Positions 1 through 10,545 are shown, counted from the stretch's first letter. The stretch: DNA of 64,000 nt from Aquabacterium olei (GCF_003100395.1 NZ_CP029210.1:992001-1056000), one strand, 5' to 3'. Made by a program: numbers and translations. Notes: a model not told the origin generated them from the letters alone.

Positions 1-1
1 C

Positions 2-52
2 GCGCCGGCCGATGGCCGCGCCGTGACGCTGGCCGCGCAACTGGGCTTCTGA
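2..52 (+). CDS. C-terminal end of a probable TonB-dependent receptor (partial)
   Basis: Only the last 16 codons are present, running off the left edge and ending in Gln-Leu-Gly-Phe before the stop. A short beta-strand-like tail with a terminal aromatic residue is typical of outer-membrane beta-barrels. The next gene is a PepSY-type inner-membrane protein, which commonly follows TonB-dependent siderophore receptors. The identification rests on this context and the terminal Phe; no domain is visible. It would be an outer-membrane iron or siderophore transporter. Confidence 0.35.
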   Translation, partial: APADGRAVTLAAQLGF

Positions 53-54
53 CC

Positions 55-1224
55 ATGTACGGGATGCGCAAAGGTGCGCCTGGCAATCGGGCGCGGGGGC
101 GGTGGATGCAGATCCATCGCTGGCTGGGGCTGGCCTTGCTGGTGTTCTGGGTGCTGATCGGCTTGAGCGGCAGCGTGCTCGTGGTGTACCGCGAGCTGCT
201 CAACGCAGGTCGACCGGTGCCGGCAGCGCACGCGCAGCCCGCACCGGTCGATCTCGACGCCGTGCTGACGACGCTGCACGCCAGCGAGCCCACGCGCGAT
301 GGCCCCTGGCGCATCGAGTTGCCGCTGAATGCGGGCGACCCCGTGGTGGCCCGCTACCTGCAGCCCGCTGAAACCCGCGGCCAGAGCTTCGCGCCGCGCA
401 TGGTTTGGCTGGACACCGCCGGGCAGCGCGTGCACCACACCGCCTTCTGGGGCCAGGAGCCGTGGACCTGGCTCTACGACCTGCACTACAGCCTGCTGCT
501 CGACACGCCGGGGCGGCATGCCGTCGGTGTGCTCGGCGTGCTCATGACGGTGTCGCTGGTGAGCGGGCTGGTGCTGTGGTGGCCCCGCTCGGGGCGATGG
601 GCCCAGGCGTGGTCGTTCAAGCGCGATGCCGCTCCGGAGCGCCGCGTGTACGACCTGCACAAGCTGGCGGGGGCCGGCGGGGCCGTGCTGTTGCTGATGC
701 TGTGCCTGACCGGGGTGCTGTTGACCTGGCAGCGTCAGATCACGCCCTGGCTGAACCACGTGTCGCCGGTGTTCCAGCCGCCGCCGGTGCAGGTCAGCGG
801 GCCGCCGGTGATGGCGCTGGCGCAGGCGGTGAGCGTGGCGCAGGGCGTCTTTCCCGGCGCGCAGCCTCGCTGGGTCGAGTCGGCGCCGCGTGTGGGCGGC
901 CTGTTGCGGGTGCAGCTGTGGCAAGCCGGCGAGCCCAGCCGGCGCTTTCCGCGCACCCAGGTGTGGCTGGATGCGGCCACTGGCGAGGTCGTCGGTGTGC
1001 GAGACGGCTTGAGCGCCGGTGCCGCCGACACGCTGTTCGCCTGGCTGCACCCCCTGCACAACGGCGAAGTGGCCGGCTGGCCGGGGCGCATCCTCATCCT
1101 GCTCAGCGGGGTGCTGCCGCTGGTGCTCGGCGTGACGGGATGCTGGCGCTGGCAGCACAAACGCCGCGCCGCTGCCGTGCAGGCAGCGCGGCGCGTGCAT
1201 GGCCGCACAGCGCACACAGGCTGA
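55..1224 (+). CDS. PepSY-associated TM domain protein (PiuB-like)
   Basis: A 389-residue inner-membrane protein with four predicted membrane segments: about residues 25-47, 158-176, 205-225 and 345-363. Two large periplasmic stretches lie between them. The layout, with a basic N-terminus and a conserved HRWLGL-type entry into the first helix, matches the PepSY_TM (iron-regulated membrane protein) family. Some members act in reductive release of iron from siderophores; the exact reaction is not established. It starts 2 bases after the stop of the probable receptor and is likely co-transcribed. The ATG at 55 gives a conventional N-terminus; ATG 64 is an alternative. Confidence 0.75.
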   Translation: MYGMRKGAPGNRARGRWMQIHRWLGLALLVFWVLIGLSGSVLVVYRELLNAGRPVPAAHAQPAPVDLDAVLTTLHASEPTRDGPWRIELPLNAGDPVVARYLQPAETRGQSFAPRMVWLDTAGQRVHHTAFWGQEPWTWLYDLHYSLLLDTPGRHAVGVLGVLMTVSLVSGLVLWWPRSGRWAQAWSFKRDAAPERRVYDLHKLAGAGGAVLLLMLCLTGVLLTWQRQITPWLNHVSPVFQPPPVQVSGPPVMALAQAVSVAQGVFPGAQPRWVESAPRVGGLLRVQLWQAGEPSRRFPRTQVWLDAATGEVVGVRDGLSAGAADTLFAWLHPLHNGEVAGWPGRILILLSGVLPLVLGVTGCWRWQHKRRAAAVQAARRVHGRTAHTG

Positions 1225-1226
1225 GA

Positions 1227-1255
1227 TTGTGCGAGGTGAAGCGCGGGCGTACAGT
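1227..1255 (+). promoter_or_regulatory. possible sigma70 promoter for the small gene at 1315
   Basis: TTGTGC (1227-1232) and TACAGT (1250-1255) are separated by exactly 17 bases and lie 60 bases before the next ATG. The match is partial at both boxes, so this is a prediction only. Confidence 0.35.
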
Positions 1256-1314
1256 CGTCCTCCGGTCGTGGCCCGTCGCGGTGACGGGCCAGCCGTTCAG
1301 GCAGGAGTTCCATC

Positions 1315-1572
1315 ATGGACAAGCAACTGCATCGCCTGGACACCCTGTGTGCCCGCGACCCGCAAGGACGTCTGCACACGGTGCATGCCTTTGAACACCT
1401 CGTCAGGCTGCCGGTCGGCTCGGACCCGTTCGGGCAATGGGAGCCGACCGGGCTGGTCGAGTTCCGGCTCGCCAACGGGGAGCGGCTCGACATGCCCGAG
1501 GAGGGTGTGTTCGTGGCACCTGGCCGTGACCTGCGTCTGACGCGCGTCGAGCGCGCACAGCAGGCGGCCTGA
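1315..1572 (+). CDS. small conserved-type hypothetical protein
   Basis: An 85-residue soluble acidic protein with no signal peptide or membrane segment. The ATG at 1315 is preceded by AGGAG at 1302-1306 with 8 bases of spacing, which supports translation. The sequence has alternating hydrophobic residues (for example LVEFRLANGERLDMPEEG) that suggest a small beta-rich fold. I recognise no family and can assign no function. It stands alone between the PepSY gene and the isc promoter region. Confidence 0.6.
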   Translation: MDKQLHRLDTLCARDPQGRLHTVHAFEHLVRLPVGSDPFGQWEPTGLVEFRLANGERLDMPEEGVFVAPGRDLRLTRVERAQQAA

Positions 1573-1723
1573 CCTCGGCTTGCCGCGCTTTGCGCGGCCG
1601 GTGGCCATGCGGGCCGCCAACCCGTGGTCACAATGGGTCACGTGAACCGACCCACGACCGCTTGCTGTTTTCGCGGGATCGTCATTTGCTGGCGCTCAGG
1701 GGGTACCTGACCCGTACGACCCT

Positions 1724-1811
1724 CATTGACCAAGACTATCAGGGCGATTGAGGCCATTGCTGGGGTAACCCCGGACGTGTAGTTGACCAAAACAGTGGGG
1801 ATCTCTATAAT
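1724..1811 (+). promoter_or_regulatory. isc operon promoter with two IscR-type half sites
   Basis: The 355-base gap 1573-1927 holds no gene but a strong promoter: TTGACC (1783-1788), 17 bases, TATAAT (1806-1811). Two similar elements of pattern TTGACCAArACnnTnnGGG begin at 1726 and 1783, 57 bases apart; the second overlaps the -35 box. Tandem IscR sites around the iscR promoter, through which [2Fe-2S]-IscR represses its own operon, are known in E. coli. Further copies of the CTCGGGAAT type occur at 1822-1831. Inference: this is the autoregulated isc promoter. I see nothing recognisable in 1573-1720. Confidence 0.7.
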
Positions 1812-1927
1812 CGAGCTAATCACTCGGGAATAGGGTTATCCGGAACTGGCAGTGATCCTGCTGGGTCGCACGACGGTCACCTGGGCGTCTCCCGCGCCTT
1901 CCCGAGTTCCTGACCAAGGAGTTAGCC

Positions 1928-2461
1928 ATGCGTTTGACGACCAAAGGCCGTTTTGCGGTCACCGCGATGATCGACCTCGCCCTGCGCGAGCACACCGGCC
2001 CGGTGGCCCTGGCGGCCATCAGCCAGCGTCAGCAGATCTCGTTGTCCTACCTCGAGCAACTGTTCGGCAAGCTGCGCCGCCACGAGCTGGTGGAAAGCAC
2101 GCGCGGCCCCGGCGGCGGCTATTCGCTGGGCCGCAAGGCCGAAGACATCACTGTTGCTGACATCATCGTCGCCGTCGACGAGCCCATCGACGCCACCGGC
2201 TGCGGCGGCAAGGAAAATTGCATGGGCGACGACGGCGGCCGCTGCATGACGCACGACCTCTGGACGGCGCTCAACAACAAGATGATCGAATACCTCGACT
2301 CGATCAGCCTGAAGAAGCTGGTGGAAGACCAGATTGCCAAGGGCGTCTCGGTCGAAGCCCAGCCCATCAAGCGCGCGATTTCCACGCAGCCGGTGGTCAA
2401 ACCGATCAAGGTCACCGCCCCGAATTCCGTTTTTGCGCTCGGAGCGGCCCTCACAAAATGA
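1928..2461 (+). CDS. iscR: Fe-S cluster assembly transcriptional regulator IscR
   Basis: A 177-residue Rrf2-family regulator. The N-terminal winged helix (MRLTTKGRFAVTAMIDLAL) is characteristic. Cluster ligands Cys92, Cys98 and Cys106 are followed by a His at 109. IscR senses Fe-S status: with [2Fe-2S] it represses the isc operon, and apo-IscR controls other genes. The spacing between the second and third cysteines is seven residues rather than the five of E. coli. The ATG follows AAGGAG (1916-1921) by 6 bases. It is first in the isc operon and 154 bases ahead of iscS. Confidence 0.95.
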   Translation: MRLTTKGRFAVTAMIDLALREHTGPVALAAISQRQQISLSYLEQLFGKLRRHELVESTRGPGGGYSLGRKAEDITVADIIVAVDEPIDATGCGGKENCMGDDGGRCMTHDLWTALNNKMIEYLDSISLKKLVEDQIAKGVSVEAQPIKRAISTQPVVKPIKVTAPNSVFALGAALTK

Positions 2462-2473
2462 GGGCCTTGGCCG

Positions 2474-2493
2474 CCGCCGGTGCCTGCCGGCGG
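2474..2493 (+). other. GC-rich hairpin between iscR and iscS
   Basis: CCGCCGG (2474-2480) pairs with CCGGCGG (2487-2493) around a 6-base loop, starting 12 bases after the iscR stop. No T-run follows, so it is not an obvious terminator. In E. coli the iscR-iscS gap is the site of RyhB-dependent differential mRNA decay, and a structure protects iscR. A similar role here is inference. Confidence 0.35.
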
Positions 2494-2615
2494 ACGCCAG
2501 ACGCGATAATCGAACGTTTTACGCTGCCCCACAGCCCACAAGAAGAACCAGCGACGTGTGCACCGTCGGCCGATGGCCGCAGGTGCCCTGGCGCCAGCCT
2601 GTTTGAGTCCCCATC

Positions 2616-3836
2616 ATGGACATGACCCCGCACTTCCCGATCTACATGGACTACGGCGCGACGACCCCGGTCGACCCGCGCGTCGTGGACGCCATGATCC
2701 CCTGGCTGCGTGAGCACTTCGGCAATCCGGCGTCCCGCACCCACGCCTACGGCTGGGAAGCGGAAGAGGCCGTCGAGAAGGCCCGCACCCAAGTGGCCGA
2801 CCTGATTGGCGCCGACCCCCGCGAGATTGTCTGGACTTCGGGTGCCACCGAGTCGAACAACCTGGCCATCAAGGGCGCCGCGCACTTCTACAAGACCCGC
2901 GGCAAGCACATCATCACGGTCAAGACCGAGCACAAGGCCGTGCTCGACACCGTGCGTGAACTCGAGCGCCAGGGGTTCGAAGCCACCTACCTCGATGTCA
3001 AGGACGACGGCCTGCTGGACTTCGACGTGCTGAAGGCCGCCATCCGCCCCGACACCATCCTCATCTCGGTGATGATGGTCAACAACGAGATCGGCGTCAT
3101 TCAGGACATCCCGGCCATCGGCGCGCTGTGCCGTGAGAAGGGCATCGTCTTCCACGTGGACGCCGCCCAGGCCACCGGCAAGGTCGAGATCGACCTCAAA
3201 ACCCTGCCCGTCGACCTGATGAGCCTGGCCTCGCACAAGACTTACGGCCCCAAGGGCATCGGCGCGCTGTATGTGCGCCGCAAGCCGCGCATCCGCATCG
3301 AAGCGCAGATGCACGGCGGCGGCCACGAGCGTGGCATGCGCTCGGGCACCCTGCCCACGCACCAGATCGTCGGCATGGGCGAAGCCTTCCGCATCGCAAA
3401 GGAAGAAATGCAGGCCGAGAACGCCCGCGTGCTGGCCCTGCGCCAGCGCCTGTGGAATGGCCTGCAGGAAATCGAGCAGATCTTCCTGAATGGCGACCTC
3501 GAGCGCCGTGTGCCCCACAACCTCAATGTCTCGTTCAACTTCGTGGAAGGCGAGTCGCTGATCATGGGCATCAAGGGTATCGCCGTGTCGTCGGGCTCGG
3601 CCTGTACCTCGGCCAGCCTCGAGCCCAGCTATGTGCTGCGCGCCCTGGGCCGCAGCGACGAGCTGGCCCACAGTTCCCTGCGCATGACCATCGGCCGCTT
3701 CACCACCGAAGAAGAAATCGACTTCGTGGTGACGACCCTGAAGGAGCGCGTCGCCAAGCTGCGCGAGCTCTCGCCCCTGTGGGACATGTACAAGGATGGC
3801 ATCGACCTGAACACCATTCAGTGGTCGGCGCACTGA
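2616..3836 (+). CDS. iscS: cysteine desulfurase IscS
   Basis: A 406-residue PLP enzyme that takes sulfur from L-cysteine and passes the persulfide to IscU. PLP-binding Lys208 lies in [15 protein letters not shown], and the persulfide-forming Cys330 in [16 protein letters not shown] on the flexible loop. The N-terminus ([19 protein letters not shown]) and the length match IscS (404 in E. coli) rather than the shorter NifS. ATG 2622 is an alternative start. iscU follows after 18 bases. Confidence 0.97.
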   Translation: MDMTPHFPIYMDYGATTPVDPRVVDAMIPWLREHFGNPASRTHAYGWEAEEAVEKARTQVADLIGADPREIVWTSGATESNNLAIKGAAHFYKTRGKHIITVKTEHKAVLDTVRELERQGFEATYLDVKDDGLLDFDVLKAAIRPDTILISVMMVNNEIGVIQDIPAIGALCREKGIVFHVDAAQATGKVEIDLKTLPVDLMSLASHKTYGPKGIGALYVRRKPRIRIEAQMHGGGHERGMRSGTLPTHQIVGMGEAFRIAKEEMQAENARVLALRQRLWNGLQEIEQIFLNGDLERRVPHNLNVSFNFVEGESLIMGIKGIAVSSGSACTSASLEPSYVLRALGRSDELAHSSLRMTIGRFTTEEEIDFVVTTLKERVAKLRELSPLWDMYKDGIDLNTIQWSAH

Positions 3837-3854
3837 TCGAACCGGAGTATCACC

Positions 3855-4241
3855 ATGGCATACAGCGACAAGGTCATTGACCACTACGAAAACCCCCGCA
3901 ACGTGGGCTCGTTCGACAAGGGCGACGAATCGGTCGGCACCGGCATGGTCGGCGCCCCGGCCTGCGGCGACGTGATGAAGCTGCAGATCAAGGTCAACCC
4001 GTCCACCGGCGTGATCGAAGACGCCCGTTTCAAGACCTACGGCTGCGGTTCGGCCATCGCGTCGAGCTCGCTGGTCACCGAATGGGTGCGCGGCAAGACG
4101 CTGGACGAGGCGCTCGAGATCAAGAACACCGCCATCGCGGAAGAGCTGGCCTTGCCTCCGGTCAAGATCCACTGCTCCATCCTGGCGGAAGATGCGATCA
4201 AAGCCGCCGTCAACGACTACAAGGCCAAGAATGCAGGCTGA
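3855..4241 (+). CDS. iscU: Fe-S cluster scaffold IscU
   Basis: The 128-residue scaffold on which [2Fe-2S] clusters are built from IscS sulfur. The three conserved cysteines are Cys37 (GAPACGD), Cys64 (YGCGSA) and Cys107 (HCS). The LPPVKIHCS segment contains the LPPVK motif bound by the HscA chaperone. GGAG lies just ahead of the ATG. The length and every key residue match the family. Confidence 0.97.
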   Translation: MAYSDKVIDHYENPRNVGSFDKGDESVGTGMVGAPACGDVMKLQIKVNPSTGVIEDARFKTYGCGSAIASSSLVTEWVRGKTLDEALEIKNTAIAEELALPPVKIHCSILAEDAIKAAVNDYKAKNAG

Positions 4242-4317
4242 CACTGCCACCGCTGCTTCGTGCACCAGTGGCCCGGGCAACGGGCCGCTCGCCGAGATCG
4301 CCCCCGTCTCCGAGACC

Positions 4318-4641
4318 ATGTCCGTCGGCCTGACCGAGGCGGCGGCACGCCACATCACCCGCTACATTGCCCGCCGCGGCAAGGGCGTGGGCGTGCGCCT
4401 GGGCGTCAAGACCACCGGCTGCTCGGGTCTGGCCTACAAGATCGAGTTCGCCGACGAGGTGAACCCGGAAGACATGGTCTTCGAGCAACTGGGCGTCAAG
4501 ATCATCGTCGACCCCAAGAGCCTGCCCTACATCGACGGCACGCAGCTCGACTTCGTGCGCGAGGGCCTGAACGAAGGCTTCAAGTTCAACAACCCCAACG
4601 AGCGCGATCGTTGCGGCTGCGGGGAGTCCTTCCGCATCTGA
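4318..4641 (+). CDS. iscA: iron-sulfur cluster assembly protein IscA
   Basis: An A-type carrier that receives or delivers Fe-S clusters. Cys35 (TTGCSGLAY) and the CGCG pair Cys99/Cys101 near the C-terminus are the expected ligands. From ATG 4318 the protein is 107 residues, exactly the usual length. An in-frame ATG at 4231, overlapping the iscU end, would add 29 residues of low-complexity sequence not seen in the family, so 4318 is preferred. Confidence 0.93.
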   Translation: MSVGLTEAAARHITRYIARRGKGVGVRLGVKTTGCSGLAYKIEFADEVNPEDMVFEQLGVKIIVDPKSLPYIDGTQLDFVREGLNEGFKFNNPNERDRCGCGESFRI

Positions 4642-4725
4642 GGTGAGGGCAACCGGGCTCCCCGTGCGCGCGGCGCCGGGCTGGCCCGCCCGCACCGGCA
4701 AGGCATTGCCTTGCGTCGGATGAAG

Positions 4726-4754
4726 CCCCACCCCGTGGTGGGGTTTCGCTTTTT
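4726..4754 (+). terminator. terminator-like hairpin between iscA and hscB
   Basis: CCCCACC (4726-4732) pairs with GGTGGGG (4737-4743) around a 4-base loop, followed by TTT and then TTTTT at 4750-4754. This is a credible intrinsic terminator inside the isc operon. Since hscB, hscA and fdx continue in the same direction, it probably acts as a partial terminator that lowers their expression relative to iscSUA. Confidence 0.65.
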
Positions 4755-4775
4755 CGACCGGACAGGTTTGTGGCC

Positions 4776-5300
4776 ATGAACATCGACGCCGACGACTTCA
4801 CCCTCCTGGGCCTGCACAAGGCCTTTCAGCTCGACCGGGCTCAGCTCGATGCCGCCTGGAAAACCCTGCAGGCGCAGGTGCACCCCGACCGCTTTGCGGC
4901 CGACGGCGCCGCGTCGCAGCGCATCGCCATGCAATGGGCCGTGCGCGTCAACGAGGCGCACCAGCGCCTGAAGGACCCGCTCAAGCGCGCAGCCTACCTC
5001 TGCGAGCTGGCCGGCGTGCCGGTGCAGTCCGAGAGCAACACGGCCATGCCGGGCGACTTCCTCATGCAGCAGATGCAGTGGCGTGAAGCGCTGGAAGAGG
5101 CCGACAACGTCGACGCCGTGCAGACGCTGGCCGACGAGGTGTCGGCCCAGCGCAAGGCGCGTCTGGCCCGCGTCACCCAGCTGCTCGATGTCGACGGCAA
5201 CCCCGCCCAGGCGGCACAGGAAGTGCGCGCCCTCATGTTCATCGACCGTCTGACCGACGAGATCGACGCCCGCCTCGAACGTTACGAAGACGGTGCGTGA
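4776..5300 (+). CDS. hscB: Fe-S co-chaperone HscB (Hsc20)
   Basis: A 174-residue J-domain co-chaperone that brings IscU to HscA and stimulates its ATPase. The J-domain HPD motif lies in VHPDRF, and the C-terminal three-helix part that binds IscU follows. ATG 4776 is chosen because GACAGG (4761-4766) is then 9 bases upstream; an in-frame GTG at 4770 would be too close. The length is close to E. coli HscB (171). Confidence 0.93.
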   Translation: MNIDADDFTLLGLHKAFQLDRAQLDAAWKTLQAQVHPDRFAADGAASQRIAMQWAVRVNEAHQRLKDPLKRAAYLCELAGVPVQSESNTAMPGDFLMQQMQWREALEEADNVDAVQTLADEVSAQRKARLARVTQLLDVDGNPAQAAQEVRALMFIDRLTDEIDARLERYEDGA

Positions 5301-5322
5301 GCACCGCAACAGCCTCATCCCC

Positions 5323-7194
<1,872 letters not shown>

Positions 7195-7245
7195 ACCCGC
7201 GCGCGAGCCTGCCCCAGAATACGCTCACCGACCGAGCCCCCGATC

Positions 7246-7584
7246 ATGCCCATCATCAAGATCCTGCCCCACGCCACGCTGTGCCCGCAGGGCGCCCAGA
7301 TCACGGCCAAGCCCGGCACCAGCATCTGCGAAGCCCTGCTGGAGAACCACATCGAAATCGAGCACGCCTGCGACATGAGCGCGGCGTGCACCACCTGCCA
7401 CGTCATCGTGCGCGAGGGCTTCAACAGCCTCAACGAGATCGAGGACACCGAAGAGGACCTGCTGGACCGCGCGTGGGGCCTGGAGCCCGATTCGCGTCTG
7501 AGCTGCCAGGCCATCGTGGCCGGTCAAGATCTGACGGTCGAGATCCCGAAGTACACGATCAACCACGCGCGCGAGAACCACTGA
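7246..7584 (+). CDS. fdx: ISC-system [2Fe-2S] ferredoxin
   Basis: A 112-residue adrenodoxin-type ferredoxin supplying electrons for cluster assembly. Ligands Cys42, Cys48, Cys51 and Cys87 (CDMSAACTTC and LSCQ) sit at the positions known from E. coli Fdx. It closes the classical isc operon; no iscX follows. The next gene starts only 9 bases after its stop, so transcription probably continues. Confidence 0.96.
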   Translation: MPIIKILPHATLCPQGAQITAKPGTSICEALLENHIEIEHACDMSAACTTCHVIVREGFNSLNEIEDTEEDLLDRAWGLEPDSRLSCQAIVAGQDLTVEIPKYTINHARENH

Positions 7585-7593
7585 CGCCGCGCC

Positions 7594-8121
7594 ATGGCCC
7601 GCCACGCAACGCCCACCTGGCCCAGCCTGCCGCAGTGGCGGCGTCGTTGGTTGCTGGGGGCGTTGCTGACTGGTGGTCTGCTGGGCTGGCTGGCACGGGC
7701 AGATGCGGCCGCGTCGGTCCGCCGCGCCCCGCGTGCACGGGCGACGCCTGCACCGCCCGCGGCCCTCATTGCCTTGCTCGATCACCTCATTCCGGCAGAT
7801 GAGCTCACCCCTGCGGCCTCGGCCTTGCGGGTGCCGCAGCAGATGTGGGCCGAGGCCCAGACGCAGCCCGAGCTTCTGCGGCTGGCGGAAGTGGGCTGCG
7901 CCTGGTTGGACCGCTATGGCGACGGCTTTGCTTCGCTGCAGTTCGAAGAGCGTGAGGCGCTGGTGGCCTGGATGGCGCGGGCGCCATGGGAATCCCCGCA
8001 GCGCCGGCTGTTCTACTGGGCCCGCGAGCGGGGGATGACGCTGTACTACGCGCAGCCGGCATCCTGGCGGGGCCTGCCGATCACCCGCCCGCCGCAGCCG
8101 CTGGGCTACGAAATGGGCTGA
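7594..8121 (+). CDS. gluconate 2-dehydrogenase subunit 3-like protein, Tat-type leader
   Basis: A 175-residue protein resembling the small subunit (subunit 3/gamma) that accompanies membrane GMC dehydrogenases. The N-terminus has RRRWLLGALLTGG, a twin-arginine-type leader that would export a folded complex to the periplasm. The mature part contains ALIALLDHLIPADELTP, typical of the family. It is 3 bases ahead of the GMC gene, its likely partner. Cytochrome c, the usual third subunit, is absent here. Family assignment is by pattern; substrate unknown. Confidence 0.7.
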   Translation: MARHATPTWPSLPQWRRRWLLGALLTGGLLGWLARADAAASVRRAPRARATPAPPAALIALLDHLIPADELTPAASALRVPQQMWAEAQTQPELLRLAEVGCAWLDRYGDGFASLQFEEREALVAWMARAPWESPQRRLFYWARERGMTLYYAQPASWRGLPITRPPQPLGYEMG

Positions 8122-8124
8122 GCC

Positions 8125-9831
8125 GTGCGAGGCGCTTTCGATGCCATCGTGATCGGTGCGGGCGCCGGCGGCGCTGCGGCGGCCTGGCGCCTCACGCAGC
8201 GTGGCGCGCGCGTGCTGGTGCTGGAGGCTGGCCCCTGGTTCGATCCGGACCGCGATTACGCGCTGCACCGGCCGGATTGGGAAACGCACGCCTTTCCCAG
8301 GAAGCCGGGCAGCCAGGGGCACCACCGCTACGGCGAGATGCAGGCCCTCGACCCTGCCTGGGATGATTTGCGCAGCTGGCATCACGACACGGGCCCGCTG
8401 GTGCAGACCGGCCAACGGGCTGTGCGCACCGGCTACAGCCACGTGCGTGGCGTGGGCGGTAGCACCCTGCACTATGTGGGCGAGGCCCACCGGCTGCACC
8501 CCGCCGCCATGGCCCTGAAAAGCCAGCACGGCGTCGGCGCGGACTGGCCTTTCGGTTATGCCGAGCTCGAGCCGTTCTACGTCGACGCCGAACGCCTGGT
8601 GGGGGTGGCCGGTCCGCAGGCAACGGGTGCCCGCTGGCGCAGCGCCCCGTATCCGCTGCCAGCGCATCCCCTGTCGCGTGGCTCGCACACCCTGGTGGAA
8701 GCCGGGCGCCAGCTGGGCCAGCAGTGGCATGTCAACCCCCGCGCCACGCTGTCGCAGCCCTACGATGGCCGCCCGCCCTGCAACCACTGTGGCGGTTGCA
8801 CGCGGGGCTGCCCGCGGCGCGACAAGGGTTCGGTCGACCAGACGTTCATCCGGCACGCGCTGGCGTCCGGCCGATGCGAGGTGCGCGCCCGTGCCACCGC
8901 CCTGACTTTGCTGCACGGCGCACGCCGCGTCGTCGAAGGCGTGCGCTACATCGACGAGCGCGGTCGTGAGCGCACCGAGCGCGCGGGCCTGGTCGTGCTG
9001 GCTGCGGGCGCCATCGAAACGCCCCGTCTGCTGCTCACCAACCGTTCAGCCACGGCTCCCGAGGGCATCGGCAATGCACACGGCCAGGTCGGGCGCCACT
9101 TCCTCGAAACCCTTCACTGGACGTCCATCGCGCTGCACCCCGAGCCCCAGGCCAGCCATGCGGGCCTGCCTGCCGACGCGATCTGCTGGGACTTCAACGC
9201 GCCCGACGCCATCCCGGGCGTGATTGGCGGCGCGCGCTTCCACGCCGCCACGCTCGATGCCGAGCTGGCCGGGCCCATCAAGTACGCCACGTTGCTGGTT
9301 GACGGCTGGGGCGCCGCCCACAAGCAGCGCTTGCGCCGCACCGTGGGCCATGCCCTGGCGGTCGGGGCGATCGGCGAGAGCCTGCCGCACCCGAAGTCCT
9401 ATGTCGACCTCGACCCACAGGCGCGTGACGAGCAGGGCCGGCCGCTCGCCCGCATCCACAGCTTTGTGGACGAGATGGCCTGTCGGCGCCTGCGCTTCAT
9501 GGCGCAGACCTGCCGCGAGGTGCTGAAGCAGTCCGGATGCGGGCCGCTGCGCATGGAGTACGGCAGTTACGACGATTTCGCCTCCACGCACGTCTTCGGC
9601 ACTTGCCGCATGGGACAGATGGCGTCAGACAGCGTGACAAATGACCGTGGTCAAGTTCACGAGTGGGGCAACTTGCTAATTTGTGATGGCAGTGTGTTCC
9701 CGAGCTCCGGTGGAGGAGAGTCGCCGTCACTGACCATCCAGGCGCTGGCCTTGAGATCGGTCGACCGCTTTCTTCAGCATGAGCGCACGGAGGCCACGCG
9801 GGACGCGGCGCCCCCAGTGTCGCGGCCCTGA
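8125..9831 (+). CDS. GMC-family FAD oxidoreductase with ferredoxin-like Cys motif
   Basis: A 568-residue GMC oxidoreductase (GTG start). The FAD Rossmann motif is AIVIGAGAGGAAAAWRL near the N-terminus; GGSTLHYVGEAHRLHP is the second FAD motif, and the C-terminal VFGTCRMG and SSGGGESPSLTIQ blocks are typical. Residues 219-229 hold Cys-x2-Cys-x2-Cys-x3-Cys followed by Pro, compatible with a [4Fe-4S] or [3Fe-4S] cluster, as in Fe-S-containing bacterial glucose/sugar dehydrogenases. With the preceding subunit it would oxidise an alcohol or sugar in the periplasm. The sugar or alcohol substrate is unknown. Confidence 0.85.
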   Translation: MRGAFDAIVIGAGAGGAAAAWRLTQRGARVLVLEAGPWFDPDRDYALHRPDWETHAFPRKPGSQGHHRYGEMQALDPAWDDLRSWHHDTGPLVQTGQRAVRTGYSHVRGVGGSTLHYVGEAHRLHPAAMALKSQHGVGADWPFGYAELEPFYVDAERLVGVAGPQATGARWRSAPYPLPAHPLSRGSHTLVEAGRQLGQQWHVNPRATLSQPYDGRPPCNHCGGCTRGCPRRDKGSVDQTFIRHALASGRCEVRARATALTLLHGARRVVEGVRYIDERGRERTERAGLVVLAAGAIETPRLLLTNRSATAPEGIGNAHGQVGRHFLETLHWTSIALHPEPQASHAGLPADAICWDFNAPDAIPGVIGGARFHAATLDAELAGPIKYATLLVDGWGAAHKQRLRRTVGHALAVGAIGESLPHPKSYVDLDPQARDEQGRPLARIHSFVDEMACRRLRFMAQTCREVLKQSGCGPLRMEYGSYDDFASTHVFGTCRMGQMASDSVTNDRGQVHEWGNLLICDGSVFPSSGGGESPSLTIQALALRSVDRFLQHERTEATRDAAPPVSRP

Positions 9832-9885
9832 CGACATCAGAATCAAGGCAAGGCGGCTGGGGTGCCCTGCATCAGGAGGTTCCTC

Positions 9886-10545
9886 ATGACGTCTCGTTCT
9901 CCTCTTCTGTCCATCCTGGCCGTCGCTGCGGCGGCTTTCGGGCTTGCTGCTGCACCCGCCCGTGCTGGAGAGGGTTCGCTGTGTGGCCCCGGCGTGTACT
10001 GCTTTGTGCCCACTGTCACGGGCACCACCACGACCGGTTCCCGTGACCGCGACACCACCCAGGCGTTCGCCGGCATCAACTGGGCGTTTGGCGGCGGTCC
10101 GGAGCTTGTGGTCGGAGTCCGCGCGCTGCGCACCAACGCCAGCCACAAGGTGGCCGGAGCGCGCCTGGAAGCCACCTTCCCGTTCAGCAGCAGCAAGATT
10201 GCGTTCGACAAGCTGCGCTTGCGCCTGGTGGGTGGGCACCGCAGCGGCATGTACGAACTGGGCGGCGGCTACACCTTTGACAGCAAGGGGTTTGTGCTGT
10301 CCAGCGCATTGCAGGCCGACCACATCCACGTCGGCACGGACCTCACGCTCAGCGGCTACCAGTGGCAACCCTTTGTCGGCGTGAACTCGCTCGGCAGAGC
10401 GAAGGCGCCGAAGCAGCGACGGGACGGCACGCTGTCGTGCGGTGATGAGCAAGGCAGTCTGACGGCGGTGGCCGACGTCACCTCCGACGTGTCGGTGCAG
10501 GCCCATCAGCAGTTCAACGGCTATACCTGCCTGCTCGGAACCTGA
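9886..10545 (+). CDS. exported hypothetical protein, probable small beta-barrel
   Basis: A 219-residue protein with a clear signal peptide (hydrophobic run, then AAPARA before GEG). The mature part is rich in Gly and alternating residues with strand-like segments (LRLRLVGGHRSGMYELGGGY) and ends in a Thr. This suggests an outer-membrane or surface beta-barrel. ATG 9886 follows AGGAGG (9874-9879) by 6 bases, so this start is firm. Two Cys near the mature N-terminus and two near the C-terminus could form disulfides. I recognise no family. Confidence 0.7.
   Translation: MTSRSPLLSILAVAAAAFGLAAAPARAGEGSLCGPGVYCFVPTVTGTTTTGSRDRDTTQAFAGINWAFGGGPELVVGVRALRTNASHKVAGARLEATFPFSSSKIAFDKLRLRLVGGHRSGMYELGGGYTFDSKGFVLSSALQADHIHVGTDLTLSGYQWQPFVGVNSLGRAKAPKQRRDGTLSCGDEQGSLTAVADVTSDVSVQAHQQFNGYTCLLGT

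Noticed and set aside
4192..4317. An extended iscA starting inside iscU
   Set aside because: The extra residues are not family-like and the 107-residue form from 4318 matches IscA length exactly.
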